64,000 nt of DNA. Origin: Solen grandis. Its lineage: Eukaryota > Mollusca > Bivalvia > Adapedonta > Solenidae. The position numbers were made by a program, and so were the translations under genes. The notes beneath the pieces are model-generated. The model was not told the DNA's origin. It saw nothing but the letters and a program-made list of their open reading frames with translations, and made no database searches. Location: assembly GCA_021229015.1 (NCBI GenBank), contig CM037778.1, forward strand, positions 11,938,956 to 12,002,955. The letters run 5' to 3'. Shown one piece after another: positions 46,086-57,234 of the stretch. Position 1 is the first letter of the stretch; every line of letters starts with the position of its first letter.

Positions 46086-46087
46086 GA

Positions 46088-46306
46088 GGGGCCGCCGTGG
46101 CCGAGCGGTTACAGTCGTGGACTACAAATCTCTCAGCCCCTCACAGCTTCGGATTTTTCATGTGAGGAAGCCTTGCGGTAGGTCGGTGGTTCTACCCGGG
46201 TACCTCTGTGTACTCGGGGTCTTCCTCCAACGGTAATTAGTTGGACGTCGCTACATGATTGAAATGCTATCGCAGCGACGGTAAACCCCAATACAACAAC
46301 AACGAA
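46088..46306 (+). repeat. SINE-C, tRNA-derived, copy 1
   Basis: tRNA-like start (GGCCGCCGTGGCCGAGCGGTTA). The body has 'atgtgaggaagccttgcggt', 'ggtggttctacccggg' and 'actcggggtcttcctcc'. It ends 'cagcgacggtaaaccccaat' and an (AAC)n tail. The B box region is damaged in this copy. Other copies: 50107-50213, 50298-50510, 53548-53699. Confidence 0.75.
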
Positions 46307-46309
46307 AAC

Positions 46310-47205
46310 AACAACCTTGGAGAATATGAAGAGATAAACATTCTTTTTAAAAGCCTTTTGTGTTTTCTCATTTACCTTTACCTTAGCCATCTTATACTTT
46401 TCCTCAGACCGACACAAATATTTAGCCTGCATTATTTTTTCCCCAAAGTATATATTCGTCTGCAAACAATTTGTAATGAGAATATTCACCAAGCAATCAT
46501 ACAATAATCATTTTCTGTTTCTATCCTGGCCCTTCTTGATTGATATGGCGATTTATTTACAATTCCACTAAGTGCATATATCTCACTGAAAATCGGGAAA
46601 AATGTTCTGACGTATAAAGAATTGTCGATGAAATAATTAAAGTAAATAAAAAGCTGCGTACGATATTTTATTGTCATCTTTCATAAAGTCACTCAAAGCG
46701 CTGACAGCGCTGAGAGAACAGGTTTTTAATATTTTGATGTTTCATATCTTTTGTTTATCAAAATGAACCCAATGTTATAAAACCGCTTTAACATTGCTTG
46801 AACATGTACGGTCGTTAAAAAAGATGAACACATCATTCGTCTCGATGGATTGCTAACAATTAACATATCGCCACTCTTATTCTCCCCATTTCTCTACCCA
46901 CTGTGCTAATGAGCCGACTGTTACGTGATATCAAAATTTCATCGCTGTAATGATGGCTATCGCTGGAAATTACAACCATTCATATATATATATATGAAAT
47001 ATCTCCGAAAGTTTTGCGTTTTTTCCTCCTGCTTACTTTTTTTTCGTTACCGTTTATTAAACATGTTATCACCAGCAACGATTTTCAATACATTATAATT
47101 CAGTTTTAACTTCCATAACGCAATCGTACTGATATCACCATGAAAATTATCACCATTTAATGATAACTTAAAGAGAAAAAGCAGAATTTGGATTTTTTCT
47201 CTGTG
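46310..47205. other. intergenic, nothing recognised
   Basis: AT-rich; the minus frame 46133-46504 begins outside and runs antisense through SINE-C. Confidence 0.35.
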
Positions 47206-47211
47206 TAGTAA

Positions 47212-47356
47212 ACAAGAGTGTTCCTTGGAACACATGTGTCACCTGCAGAAGCATGTGTTAGAAAAACACCATGCCCCTGTCTGAGCAGGTCAGATGGCAA
47301 ATAATTTACGTTAACTTTAAGCCATCCATGAGTGGAGTAAGTATGTCAAATATATA

Positions 47357-47409
<53 letters not shown>

Positions 47410-48066
47410 CTCTATTTAGAAATAGAGAACCCGACAGAGTTCTGTTTCATAATCATTACAATTCTGCTACTCACTATCTACATGTATTTATATTTTAAGT
47501 TTCAAAGACCTCGAATAGTTCAAGAGTTATGTTCTTGACAAAAATTGATTTATAAAATAAAGGGAGATAATCAGAAAATCAGACCAAGCAGTCATGTTTC
47601 TTGGTTACTGCACTGCTCCTACTTGCTTCAATTTTATTTTCAAGTTTCAAGTCCTTACGGTCTTGATTATGAAAAAAGTAAAGGGAGATAATCAAAAACC
47701 AGACTTTGTAGAGTTATGGTTCTCAGTCACTGCACTATTCCTAGTTGTCATCTGTTTATATATACAGTTTCAAGTCAATACCTTTTATAGTTTTCAAGTA
47801 TTGTCGTAAATAAGTTATTCTCTGGACAGAAATTCATTGTAAAATTAAATAAAAGAAGATAATTCAAAAACTGGTCCATGTAGGGGTTTGGTAACTGCAC
47901 TTCCTAATCTCACCTTGAGCATGACAATTCCCCATGTCAAGCTCTGACTATACATGAAAATTTCATCTCAGTAGCATGATTAAAGCATAAGTTATTGCAG
48001 AATAATGAAGTCGGAAACAGTGTGACGAACAGACAGACGGACGGACGTACAGGCAGACGACGGAAA
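47212..48066 (+). repeat. interspersed repeat with 'gagacggacggacg' terminus
   Basis: Begins 'aacaagagtgttccttggaa' and ends 'gacgaacagacagacggacg'. Inside, a block with 'aagtttcaagtcctta', 'aaagggagataatcaaaaa' and 'gttactgcactgctcct' recurs about three times. A (TC)n/(TA)n tract lies at 47359-47408. Layout typical of bivalve repeats. Confidence 0.55.
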
Positions 48067-48767
48067 ATTGACACAAAAAGAGGGAAAATCTACAAATATA
48101 TGTCTAAATATAGCCCCGCATTGTTGTCCGATTCAAAATGTGAGCGTTGCAAGCAACCTTTTAAAAAATGAGAAATTTTGCTTATTTACTGAAGTCCTAT
48201 TAACGTTAATAAACGTGTTTCATCTAGAAAAAATGAAGCTTATTTTGAAGTAATATATTTTCCTTAAGGGATAACATGTTCATTGCTGAAGCTGTTCAGG
48301 ATTTAATAGAGGGGGATAAAATGTTTTATGAAACGGAAGTAATATAGACATTTCTCACTCTTTTTCAACTTTTCATTAAATAATCTATTTAATAACATTT
48401 ACGCATCATTTGCACAGCTCTGGAGCACAGATTGTCAGCTGTTTGTGATTTAATCATAGTTGCTTAATACCATAAACATATTGCTAACCGTTTTGTTTTA
48501 TCTGGCCATAGGGAAACATATATATAACCCGCGTCGGTGAATCTTTGGACCAAAAATCTTTAGCGACACTTATGCCTATACACTATTTAACAATACATAT
48601 TCTGAAAAAGCATTGTTTCTAGTTTCTAAAAATAGCATTTAGAAGAAAATCAATTCACAAATTATGTATTTGCCTAAGTGATCCTATCAAATAAATTCCA
48701 CGTGCTTTAAAAATGTGCTCAGCTTTTGATGGGTGCAGATATAACATCATTTTATTTCTCAGTAACA

Positions 48768-48867
48768 NNNNNNNNNNNNNNNNNNNNNNNNNNNNNNNNN
48801 NNNNNNNNNNNNNNNNNNNNNNNNNNNNNNNNNNNNNNNNNNNNNNNNNNNNNNNNNNNNNNNNNNN
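48768..48867. other. assembly gap, 100 N
   Basis: Exactly 100 undetermined bases, the conventional size of an unknown-length gap. Sequence on the two sides may not be adjacent. Confidence 0.99.
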
Positions 48868-50100
48868 ATGAAAAGGTTTTTATGGCTTGTACCTACCTAC
48901 TTGTTTAATTTAAGAAAATGATGATGTCAGTGTTCATGAATTATACATAAACACTGTTAAAATTTGAATGATGTTATAAGTTATATCATTTTCAACTGTG
49001 GATGTAATTACTTCTATGTATTTGTATGTATTTATGATTTTATCCTGTCAAAATCACGATAATTGTACATCCACATGGGTCATTGACCTTCTGGAATAAT
49101 TGAATAAAAATCTAAAATCTAAAAAAAAATCTACTAAAATGAGAGTTGGCAAAGTGGGAATTTGGTCAGGTGGTGAAAAGGTGTTAAATGCGCGCGGTGT
49201 CATTTTAAAAATGACTGTTACGTTTTTAACATGGAAGTAATTCTGTTAATGTGCAAGTTGTATATAATATACAAATATAATTCAGTTGGTAAGTATAATT
49301 AAGTGATACAGTTTATTAATTTTCAATCAATCTTATCAATTTTTCACACTTACCCACCTACAGGTCTTCGATATATAAAAAAAAAATACTAATATAATTG
49401 TATGTGTTTAAACAGTGCACACTTTTTAAATGTAAATACTCATTAAATGATATTTTGATCAAGTTTCAAATTTGCGTGATACAAGATATTCATTTTGACC
49501 ATTATGCTGATCTGTCCGATGGCAGTAACATGTAGCAAGTACTGTTGACTACTTGATTTGTAAATTGATATTACTGAATTCTCAGAATTTTTCCCTATTT
49601 ATTTCAGCAAGCTATATACAAAAATGTACCTACTAATGATAACAAAACCATTGAAAATTAATATTGGGTGAATCCAAGAGGGATGCCTTCTTAAGTGTTA
49701 AACAATTAATACCTAGATCTCTCAGTTAAAATGAAAGATTGACCTCAGAAAGTTGTTCTATTGATGAATGTATGTCTGTATGTCTTTTTTTAAATTAAAT
49801 TTATTTTATGATATATTATTATAATTGTTTGGTACAACGGTAACAAAGAATTAAACGTAAGTCTAGTTGGTTTGATAAGATAACTTTATGCATGATATTT
49901 TCAATGATTTAACAGTAATAAATGTGATGAAAATTAGTCATGACTGCTAGAAATAATTCAGGAACAAATGTCATATATTATTATAAAGAAAAATATAAGC
50001 TAGCAACAGTGAGTAAGAGTCACCAGAATTCTTTTGAAATATATTTAAAAAAAAAATCTTAATGTGGTATAAAATCTGAAGATAGTGTTACTCACTCCAG
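48868..50100. other. intergenic, nothing recognised
   Basis: AT-rich. The repeated phrase 'ggcaaagtgggaa' near 49148 and 'tggcaaaatgggaac' near 51133 hints at a dispersed repeat, not resolved. Confidence 0.35.
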
Positions 50101-50106
50101 AAATAC

Positions 50107-50213
50107 GAGTACCTCTGTGTACTCGGGGTCTTCCTCCACCTGTAATAAGCTGGACGTCGCTATATGATTGAAATACTATCGCAGCGACGGTAAACCCCAA
50201 TACAACAACAACA
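50107..50213 (+). repeat. SINE-C 3' fragment
   Basis: 'acctctgtgtactcggggtc' to 'ccccaatacaacaacaac' matches 46190-46306. Confidence 0.7.
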
Positions 50214-50297
50214 GAAATACGAGGGCTGATTGATAAATTCGCGGAATTCTCCTCTTCCGTTTTCTATTCCACATTTCAGTAAAACAATTCCACGAAC

Positions 50298-50510
50298 GGG
50301 GCCTCCGTGGCCGAGAGGGTAAAGTCGCTGGCTTTAATACTCACTCAGCCCCTCACCGCGTGGGTTCGAATCCCGGCAGGGTTATTCGGATTTTAATGTG
50401 AGGAAGCCTTCCAGCTGGCTTGCGGTAGGTTGGTGGTTCTACCCGGACGTCGCTATATGACTGAAATACTGTCGAAGCGACGGTAAACTCAAATAGTCAA
50501 GTCAAGTCAA
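50298..50510 (+). repeat. SINE-C, copy with intact B box
   Basis: GGGGCCTCCGTGGCCGAGAG head, intact B box GGGTTCGAATCCC, 'atgtgaggaagccttcc', 'ggtggttctacccgg' and 'gaaatactgtcgaagcgacg', ending in a (TCAAG)n tail. Confidence 0.8.
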
Positions 50511-50514
50511 TTCC

Positions 50515-52095
50515 ACGAACTCATTAATCACCCCTCGTATAGCGAAATATATCCTAGTGAGTACTTCGTGTGATAACTTATTTAAAATCGATCATACATG
50601 AAATAATGAAACTTCGAAAAGTCATAAATCATGTGATTATGATAATAATGTGGCTGTTTTTTTATTCATGCAAATGAGTTTATTTCATCATAATTGTGTG
50701 CACTATTCAATATAAATATTTGATAACAGTGTTTATCCCAAATCATGGTCGAAAGGAGTTATTGTGTCTGTATATAAAAAGGTGATAAAAATGACGTGGA
50801 AAAAATACAGATATTACTGTTTGACTTGATTCATGTATGGTGTAAATGACGTTTTTAATAAACGTCAATTAATTTTTATTATCTGTATGTTTGCTTGTTT
50901 TTTAATCTATTATGATAATGTAATAGTAAAAAAATCTTAGCATTGTTGTGTTTCCATATATCACTTTCAAAACTCTTTAAAGATGAAATAACTGACACAA
51001 TAAGTAAAAAAAAAATTGATCATATTATCTGTATGGCACTAATTAAATGATCAGGGTAAATTGTATAGGGAACATTGTAACAGCCAACAATTCGAAATTT
51101 GGTAAAGTGAGACTGGTAAAAGATGTAAAGTTGGCAAAATGGGAACAAACCTACCACATTTACATTAACGCACTCCACAACTTTGATCGTAAATGGCCAA
51201 GAGCGTCTTGTATTTGCTGAATTTTGCCATTAAACTTGAAACATGCACTCTTACGTTGTTAAAATGTTACGTCTCAACAAATACACAATCTTACATAAAA
51301 TCAAACGTTCAAACGATTACATTGTGATTTATTAATAACGCTATATATAACGTTGCATATATCGTTGCGACACATTTTTTTTTCGGCGTAGATTTATAAA
51401 ATTGATTTTGACATAACTCTTCAACCAATCCAATGTTTGTATGCAAATGAAGCCAGAGTAAATACATTGCTATCATTGGCTTGTATAATTTATTTTAAGA
51501 CTATATAGGATATTCCAATTTAAGATGGGAGTTTCAGGTTGTATATATCTTTCTACTTTATAAAACAGCTTTCTTTTTCAGTTTAAACATGAAAGGTAAC
51601 ACAATAATGTATATTTAACACTTCCATAGCAATTAAGGAATGTTGCTTTGGCAATATAATTTAAAACAACTAAATAAGAAGAAGGCATATGTCTATTTTT
51701 GACCACAAAGTTCCCCTAATTTGTAAAAGTGTACTCGGCCTTCAGGGGAGGTAACTATTGCGAAGACGTTGTGCAGTAATCGGAGATCTTTCGGTTTCGC
51801 TTGGTTACATACGAACTGTCTGTACTTAAAAAAATATTTAATGGAAGTTGGTAGATTAACTTTTTCTAGCTGGTAAATTAAATCCGTTTTGTTATATAGT
51901 CTTCACAATACCTCCCATATCTTGGTTTTTATAAACATTTTTGCTAACGTTTAAAACTTTATAATTGTTTTAATCTGTTTTACTTGCTACAAGTGACATT
52001 TATAAAAATCTTTTTTCAAGATATTTCTTGTTTCTTATAATTTGTTGATTGTATTTGATTGATGACAAGTGTCACTATTTTACTGATATTATATA
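50515..52095. other. intergenic, nothing recognised
   Basis: AT-rich, no exon-like open frame with coding character. Confidence 0.4.
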
Positions 52096-52099
52096 GGAG

Positions 52100-52170
52100 G
52101 CATCGGTGGTTCAGTGGTAGAATGCTCGCCTGCCACGCGGGCGGCCCGGGTTCGATTCCCGGCCGATGCA
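52100..52170 (+). tRNA. tRNA-Gly (GCC), copy 1
   Basis: 71 nt. The acceptor stem GCATCGG/CCGATGC is perfect; D arm GGTTCAGTGGTAGAATGC; anticodon stem-loop CTCGCCTGCCACGCGGGC with anticodon GCC; T arm CCCGGGTTCGATTCCCGG; discriminator A. A box and B box are canonical, and a T run follows at 52173 as RNA polymerase III terminator. No intron. Confidence 0.97.
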
Positions 52171-52559
52171 AATTTTACCTTTACTTCACTTACTATATAA
52201 ACCACAGTTATGCACATTTTGCTTTTATTTCATGAACCATATAAACAAGACCTAGTGATTTGATGGACCTTTTTTTCCGGGCTTTTTTCATCATAAAATA
52301 AGTCAAAGGTCAAGGTCAACTGCATATTGTTAAGGTCCATCCATTTTGCAACTTTCCAAATATTGAAGCAATCCAATAAAATACATAGCATTTATAGCAG
52401 ATAAAACGCCCGACGCCGGCCGACGACAAACGAACGACGCCGTCAATTTAAAGAACGGTATTTCTCGTTAGAAAAAAAAGGTCCAAAAATTCATCCATCG
52501 AATACTCCTGACATTTTTTTGCGTAGTTTGAGAAGCCTAATATAGATTGCATGAATTCA

Positions 52560-52690
52560 AAAGCTGGGTGTATATAGCAGTCTGATAACCGAACTTCCGT
52601 CCGCCTCTTGAGCGGAAGGTCTTAGGTTCGTTCCCCGATCGCGATATACCAGTCCTGTAAAATGGCTCTGGTAGCTCCCTGCTTGGCTTC
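52560..52690 (+). repeat. SINE-B-related 5' fragment
   Basis: 'cctcttgagcggaaggtctt', B-box-like AGGTTCGTTCCCC, 'taaaatggctctggtagctccc' and 'gcatatattcagggctattcc' match the 61690-61830 part of SINE-B with drift. The antisense 65-codon frame here is a repeat translation. Confidence 0.5.
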
Positions 52691-52896
52691 CAGCATATAT
52701 TCAGGGCTATTCCGGGACTAGTTGCGTGTTGCATTACATCTGTCTCAAGTAGTCAAGCCTCTGTATCGAAGTACATAACTAATGGACATATACGAGCAAG
52801 TAACGGAAAGACGCGACATTTGTATTTGATTGATGACAATCGTTATCTTTTTTTTTCACTATTTGCTTACTAATACCGTCGTTACACATTACGTTA

Positions 52897-52967
52897 GCAT
52901 CGGTGGTTCAGTGGTAGAATGCTCGCCTGCCACGCGGGCGGCCCGGGTTCGATTCCCGGCCGATGCA
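52897..52967 (+). tRNA. tRNA-Gly (GCC), copy 2
   Basis: Identical over all 71 nt to the copy 797 bases upstream. Short shared upstream sequence ('tgtatttgattgatgacaa') suggests local duplication of the gene with its flank. A TTTT terminator follows at about 52970. Confidence 0.97.
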
Positions 52968-52974
52968 CGTTTTG

Positions 52975-53545
52975 TTTTTATTTCAAGATATCTAATTATC
53001 CGATAAAACACAATCTTACACATGCGTAAATATATGAACGGAGTATGTAAGTAGCCTGGTAACCAAATCTCCGTCCTCCGACACCATGGTAGCTGAAGAT
53101 CGTGAGTTCGTTCCATGTACAGCATTTTCAAAAAGTCGAAATAATGTATTAAAAAGAGCAATAATATTAAAGTTATGGCCCCAGATATGCCGGAATACGC
53201 ACCTACGTGTATCCTAGAAAAAATCCCGAGGAAGCATGCTTTACTTTTTTCTAATGTTGCAATGTAAAATTTCAAAAAATACACAAACTTTGTCCAACCA
53301 CATAAATCTATGAATATTTAGCAGATAATATTGTGAGAGCGTTGTATCAACTTTATTGCTAACATGGAAGGTCGTCCATGCCGTTTGTTATAACATTGTA
53401 GCAACTTTAAACAAATAACACATTGCATTTGGGGCGATATGCAAATTAATGGACTTATCTGTTGGACTAAGGAATGTATATGGATCGAAGCGAAACTAAG
53501 GTCAATATACCTTCCGATATCTGACTGACCAGTACATAAACTTGC
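52975..53545. other. intergenic, nothing recognised
   Basis: The minus frame at 52889-53284 runs through the tRNA antisense and is not a gene. Confidence 0.4.
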
Positions 53546-53547
53546 AT

Positions 53548-53699
53548 TTGACTTGACTATGACTATTTGACTTTTTGAGTTTACCGTCGCTTCGACAGTA
53601 TTTCAGTCATAAAGCGACGTCACAGCTAATTACAGGTGGAGGAAGACCCCGAATGCACGGAGGCATCCGGGTAGAACCACCGACCACCGCAAGCCAGAC
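53548..53699 (-). repeat. SINE-C 3' part, minus strand
   Basis: On the minus strand, 'cggtggttctacccggatg', 'ggggtcttcctccacctgta' and 'gaaatactgtcgaagcgac' match the other SINE-C copies; the tail contains (TCAAG)-like repeats at 53540-53570. Confidence 0.7.
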
Positions 53700-54685
53700 T
53701 TGCATTTTGCCCGAATGTTATATACCATTATGCTATATTATACCGAATTTTTGTTTTACTTGATTTCTAAATGTGGTATAAAAAGCTAAGCTGAATATTT
53801 CGTTGCATATTTTGTATTCGTAACAAATAATTATAGACTTTGACGACCTTTTTTTTCAAAAATTAAAAATGATGTAAGTTTTCGCGCTCGCGGTGAGCGT
53901 ATACCTTCTTATGTTTGTTTACGTAGTATATTACTTTGTTTAAGGTCGTTAAAGTAGCTGATTAATATTCATAAAAACGAAGTTTTGCCAGTTGAATTCG
54001 GTAGTGATAATACAATTTTATTTTCTGGTGAACATTCAACATTTCCAGTGAAAGATGTTGATGTCGGGAATATAAGAATACATTTATTTATTTATTTATT
54101 TATTTTATTTTATTTTATTTTATTTTATTTTATTTATCTCCATTTTATCCATTGAATAATCAGGATTGGAATGAACAAACAGCAGTGATAGTGTAGAACA
54201 AGCAGGAATTGTTTGAAATACAATGTACAGGATTAATTAGGAAAATAATGAAAAAAGGGGGAAAATAAAAATCCATTGCATTTTAACCATATACTGTTTA
54301 CATGACATTTATAGCTTTGAAATTAGGAGTGTACTTTAAACTTGTAAAATACGTATATTTAATGATCATGAATGTACTTTATAACTGTTTTATCTAAATG
54401 ATTACAGAAAAAAACTTTCTATCTGTATTTCAACTATCTCATTCCTGTTGTAAAAGAATCAGCTATAAGTTCTTTCTCTATTTTTGAGGAAAATAGACAA
54501 AATAATACAGTAACTAATACTTTGTGAAACCATCTTAAATGTCATGATGGTAGTTCCACATGAAATTGACAGTATGACTCATACATCTTTCATTATCTAT
54601 AAATAGCATGTTTTCATGTATTTGGTAACCATAGTAAAATGTTGTTCAAGTGAGGTGAAGAGACAAAATATGCAGTGTATAGATG
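53700..54685. other. intergenic with (ATTT)n microsatellite
   Basis: A TTTAT/TTTTA tract lies at 54080-54135. No exon seen in the rest. Confidence 0.5.
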
Positions 54686-54689
54686 ATCT

Positions 54690-55050
54690 CACCACAACTG
54701 TCTGGAGTATACAGAGGATAAAATTGTATCACTTCAAGATAAGATATATTCCATACCACTCAAAAAGAAACATGTTTTATTATTTTTATTTCATGCTAAC
54801 TGCTACATGCTACCGCTGCGAATAGAATTATTTTGTGTATTCAATCTTGTTGAAAGGTGCATGAATACATGTAAAAATATTATACAAAGGGAAGCAACTA
54901 GTAAATTCTGGAATGCTACATATCCAAATACATACCCTTTATGAATAAAACAATACATGTAGTTCCAAAAGACATATATCACTCACACTGTGGGATATGT
55001 ATTTTATCTCACTGATAAAACACAGTATTTCATCATAACACAGCATAAAA
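54690..55050 (+). repeat. interspersed repeat (CACTGATAAAACACAG family), copy 3
   Basis: 'tattccataccactcaaaaa', 'ttatttttatttcatgctaa', 'atatatcactcacactgtg' and 'tctcactgataaaacacag' match copies at 19.7 and 30.3 kb. Confidence 0.55.
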
Positions 55051-55376
55051 TGAATATCACTCTCGAGGAACTAGACGGCGGTGTATGTCTGTGGTATTTG
55101 ACATAGAGTATGCATGTCGTGAACCCACATGTCTGGAAGGTCGGCCAAACTACGTACGCCCACCAGCGTCCGTATTTACTAAAGATCGAACTTGGTAATG
55201 AACCATGGAAGTAATGACTTTAACACTACATGTATAAGGACTTGGGCCGTTTATTTTTGTCACCGTTATTTTTTCCTGTTAAGATACAAATGGAAAATCC
55301 AACTGAAATGATGACCCCATCCATGATTCTGGCTGCAGCCGAAAATTAATAATACATGTACTTGAATTGTAGATGA

Positions 55377-55627
55377 TCATGTCTTGCCAGCTCCCGTGGA
55401 AGATACAGAAAGCACGCATTCGGGTCTGTAGAAATGTTTATTTGGATTGATCGCTGTTTCGCAAACGTTTGTAAATGGAGCATCAAGGCGACGCTGATTT
55501 TGGAAAGTGTCCATTATATCCCGGTACATTTCCCCAACACAGGATACCAGTTGTCCAAACAAATCCAGTCAAAGCGAGTGACACACATACAGGCAGCTGG
55601 ACCACTTTCGTCAATTATCTCAAATTT
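55377..55627 (-). pseudogene. coding-like, frameshifted exon candidate, family unknown
   Basis: Minus-strand acceptor 'gcaataattaccag' precedes base 55627. One frame opens KFEIIDESGPAACMCVTRFD and stops at 55514-55516. A second frame, opening within this stretch, gives FGQLVSCVGEMYRDIMDTFQ and continues to NKHFYRPECVLSVSS, ending at 55377. Both look like real protein and join with a one-base shift near 55570, so I read this as a broken exon or a sequencing indel. Base composition is richer in GC than neighbours. A + strand frame over the same bases looks less protein-like. Function unknown. Confidence 0.35.
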
Positions 55628-55984
55628 CTGGTAATTATTGCAATGAAATGAGGCGGAAAATAATTAAATTGGAAGGTGAGGTTATGGCAAACCCACGGGG
55701 CCGGAGTGTACAGTTCTGTTACCTAGTCGCTCTCAATAATGATTAATAACGCATAAAGTAACATGTTTTTATAGGCAAAATGCCAGTAGCTCCATATTGG
55801 ATAACTTATATACTGTGTATATGCAAATATATTTATAACACAGTGAAATTAAAATATGCAAGAAATCAATATATCACTATTATATGTATCACTATTATAT
55901 GTATCACTATTATCACTATTTAAAACATTTCCTTTTCATTTCAGTCTTGAAGGCAGAAATCCCTGCACATTTTTCTTCTGGTAG

Positions 55985-56022
55985 GATTTTGTTGCTGTTG
56001 CTTTTTGTGTTGTTGTTGTTGT

Positions 56023-56055
<33 letters not shown>

Positions 56056-56260
56056 TTACAAATGTAAGATACGATAAAGACATAGATATTAGATATAATC
56101 ATTTAAAGCCAGAAAAGGCTCATCAGCCTTCTTTTTAATACCTAGCTTTCAGTGGACAATATATAAATATATTCAAGCAATAATGTTTATCGAAATAAAA
56201 GTTAAACCGTAACAGTCCATACATCCCGTGAAAGAACATGAATAGTTTTTGAATACACAC

Positions 56261-56300
<40 letters not shown>
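55985..56300. repeat. (GTT)n and (ATT)n microsatellites
   Basis: GTT/TTG run at about 56005-56054 and ATT run at about 56264-56300; the 84-codon frame over the first is spurious. Confidence 0.85.
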
Positions 56301-56302
<2 letters not shown>

Positions 56303-56525
56303 AAAGACGCTTTCGTGTTATCTTCAGGTTTGAATTTCATATTGTACGCGGTGGAAATTATGGTTCAAGTCAAGTCTTTGAACACTATGCCTGCTGTTAA
56401 CTATATCCCTTATGTTTAGACGAAACCTTGAGTGACGAGCATGAAGCCTGATTCGCTGTCCAAACATTGACAGGAAAACGAGGCTAATGTAGCAGAAACT
56501 TTAATTAGAAGCTGGGTTTTACATT

Positions 56526-56672
56526 TCAATTTTCTTGTTGACACCAGTTTTCAGTTGTCAGGATTGGTATGTCCAAATCTGTGACAAGCGTCTCTAACCG
56601 CTCGTTTGGGTATGGTCTAATTACAGTCAAGAATTTCCAATCGTTGTCGTCGTCTTTGGACCTCGTTATTCG
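56526..56672 (-). CDS. candidate terminal exon of a minus-strand gene, family unknown
   Basis: The minus-strand acceptor after a T-rich tract (…acaatacgcttaag) precedes base 56672. The frame reads RITRSKDDDNDWKFLTVIRP, continues PYPNERLETLVTDLDIPILT and ends TTENWCQQEN at TGA 56526-56528. AATAAA on the minus strand lies near 56265. Composition is coding-like. It joins in phase 0 to the candidate exon at 57188-57228. I recognise no domain; short length keeps confidence low. Confidence 0.35.
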   Translation of the reverse strand, partial: RITRSKDDDNDWKFLTVIRPYPNERLETLVTDLDIPILTTENWCQQEN

Positions 56673-57187
56673 CTTAAGCGTATTGTGTATAAAGACATAA
56701 TGGAATAAAAATAAAAAAAGAATCACACTTATTTTTATACATTCTAAAAGTACACACTTTAGATATATGTCTAATTCAGATAATTGATTTAACAAATAAA
56801 TATGAATTTTTGATAAATATATTTTAACAAAAAGTGGATTTCTTTAACAATAATGTCTATTTACGTATACTATATCACACCATTTGTTTTATGTAAACAC
56901 ATAACGGAATATAATTGTCTCTTGAAAAGCTCGTCGTCAGATATTGTATCGACAAAATATATTTTTTACACAGTGATAGCAATAATCGCGTAATTATGTT
57001 AGTAGTGTTTTGGTTACAATATTATGAATTAAAATACGCTCACATAAAATCATAAATGACAAAATGGCGAATAATTTTATATGTTACTATTGTTGTGTAA
57101 AATTTGACTTATGGTGTTCCATATTAGCCATCAGTTTTTCTGTAAACCGTGACTCCTCGCCCATTTCTTCATATATGTATATCTTAC

Positions 57188-57228
57188 GGGTTTGGCCGGG
57201 GATTGCCGAGTAGATACGAGTGATGACC
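57188..57228 (-). CDS. candidate 41-nt exon of the same minus-strand gene
   Basis: The acceptor is atatacataag and the donor is GTAAGA at 57187-57182. In the frame that fits the next exon it reads SSLVSTRQSPAKP. Another frame reads VITRIYSAIPGQT but does not stay open after splicing. Support is splice signals and GC content only. Confidence 0.25.
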
Positions 57229-57234
57229 CTTATG

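Noticed and set aside
46133..46504. 123-residue minus-strand ORF
   Set aside because: Runs antisense through SINE-C; similar peptides arise from the other SINE copies.
52889..53284. 131-residue minus-strand ORF
   Set aside because: Its C-terminal part is antisense tRNA-Gly; the rest is AT-driven.
55377..55400. Walker A-like SSTGAGKT at the end of a minus-strand frame
   Set aside because: Sits directly before the stop codon with no following P-loop domain; coincidence.
55942..55980. Possible + strand microexon between 'tttcatttcag' and GTAGGA
   Set aside because: Splice-like signals only; no open partner exons nearby.
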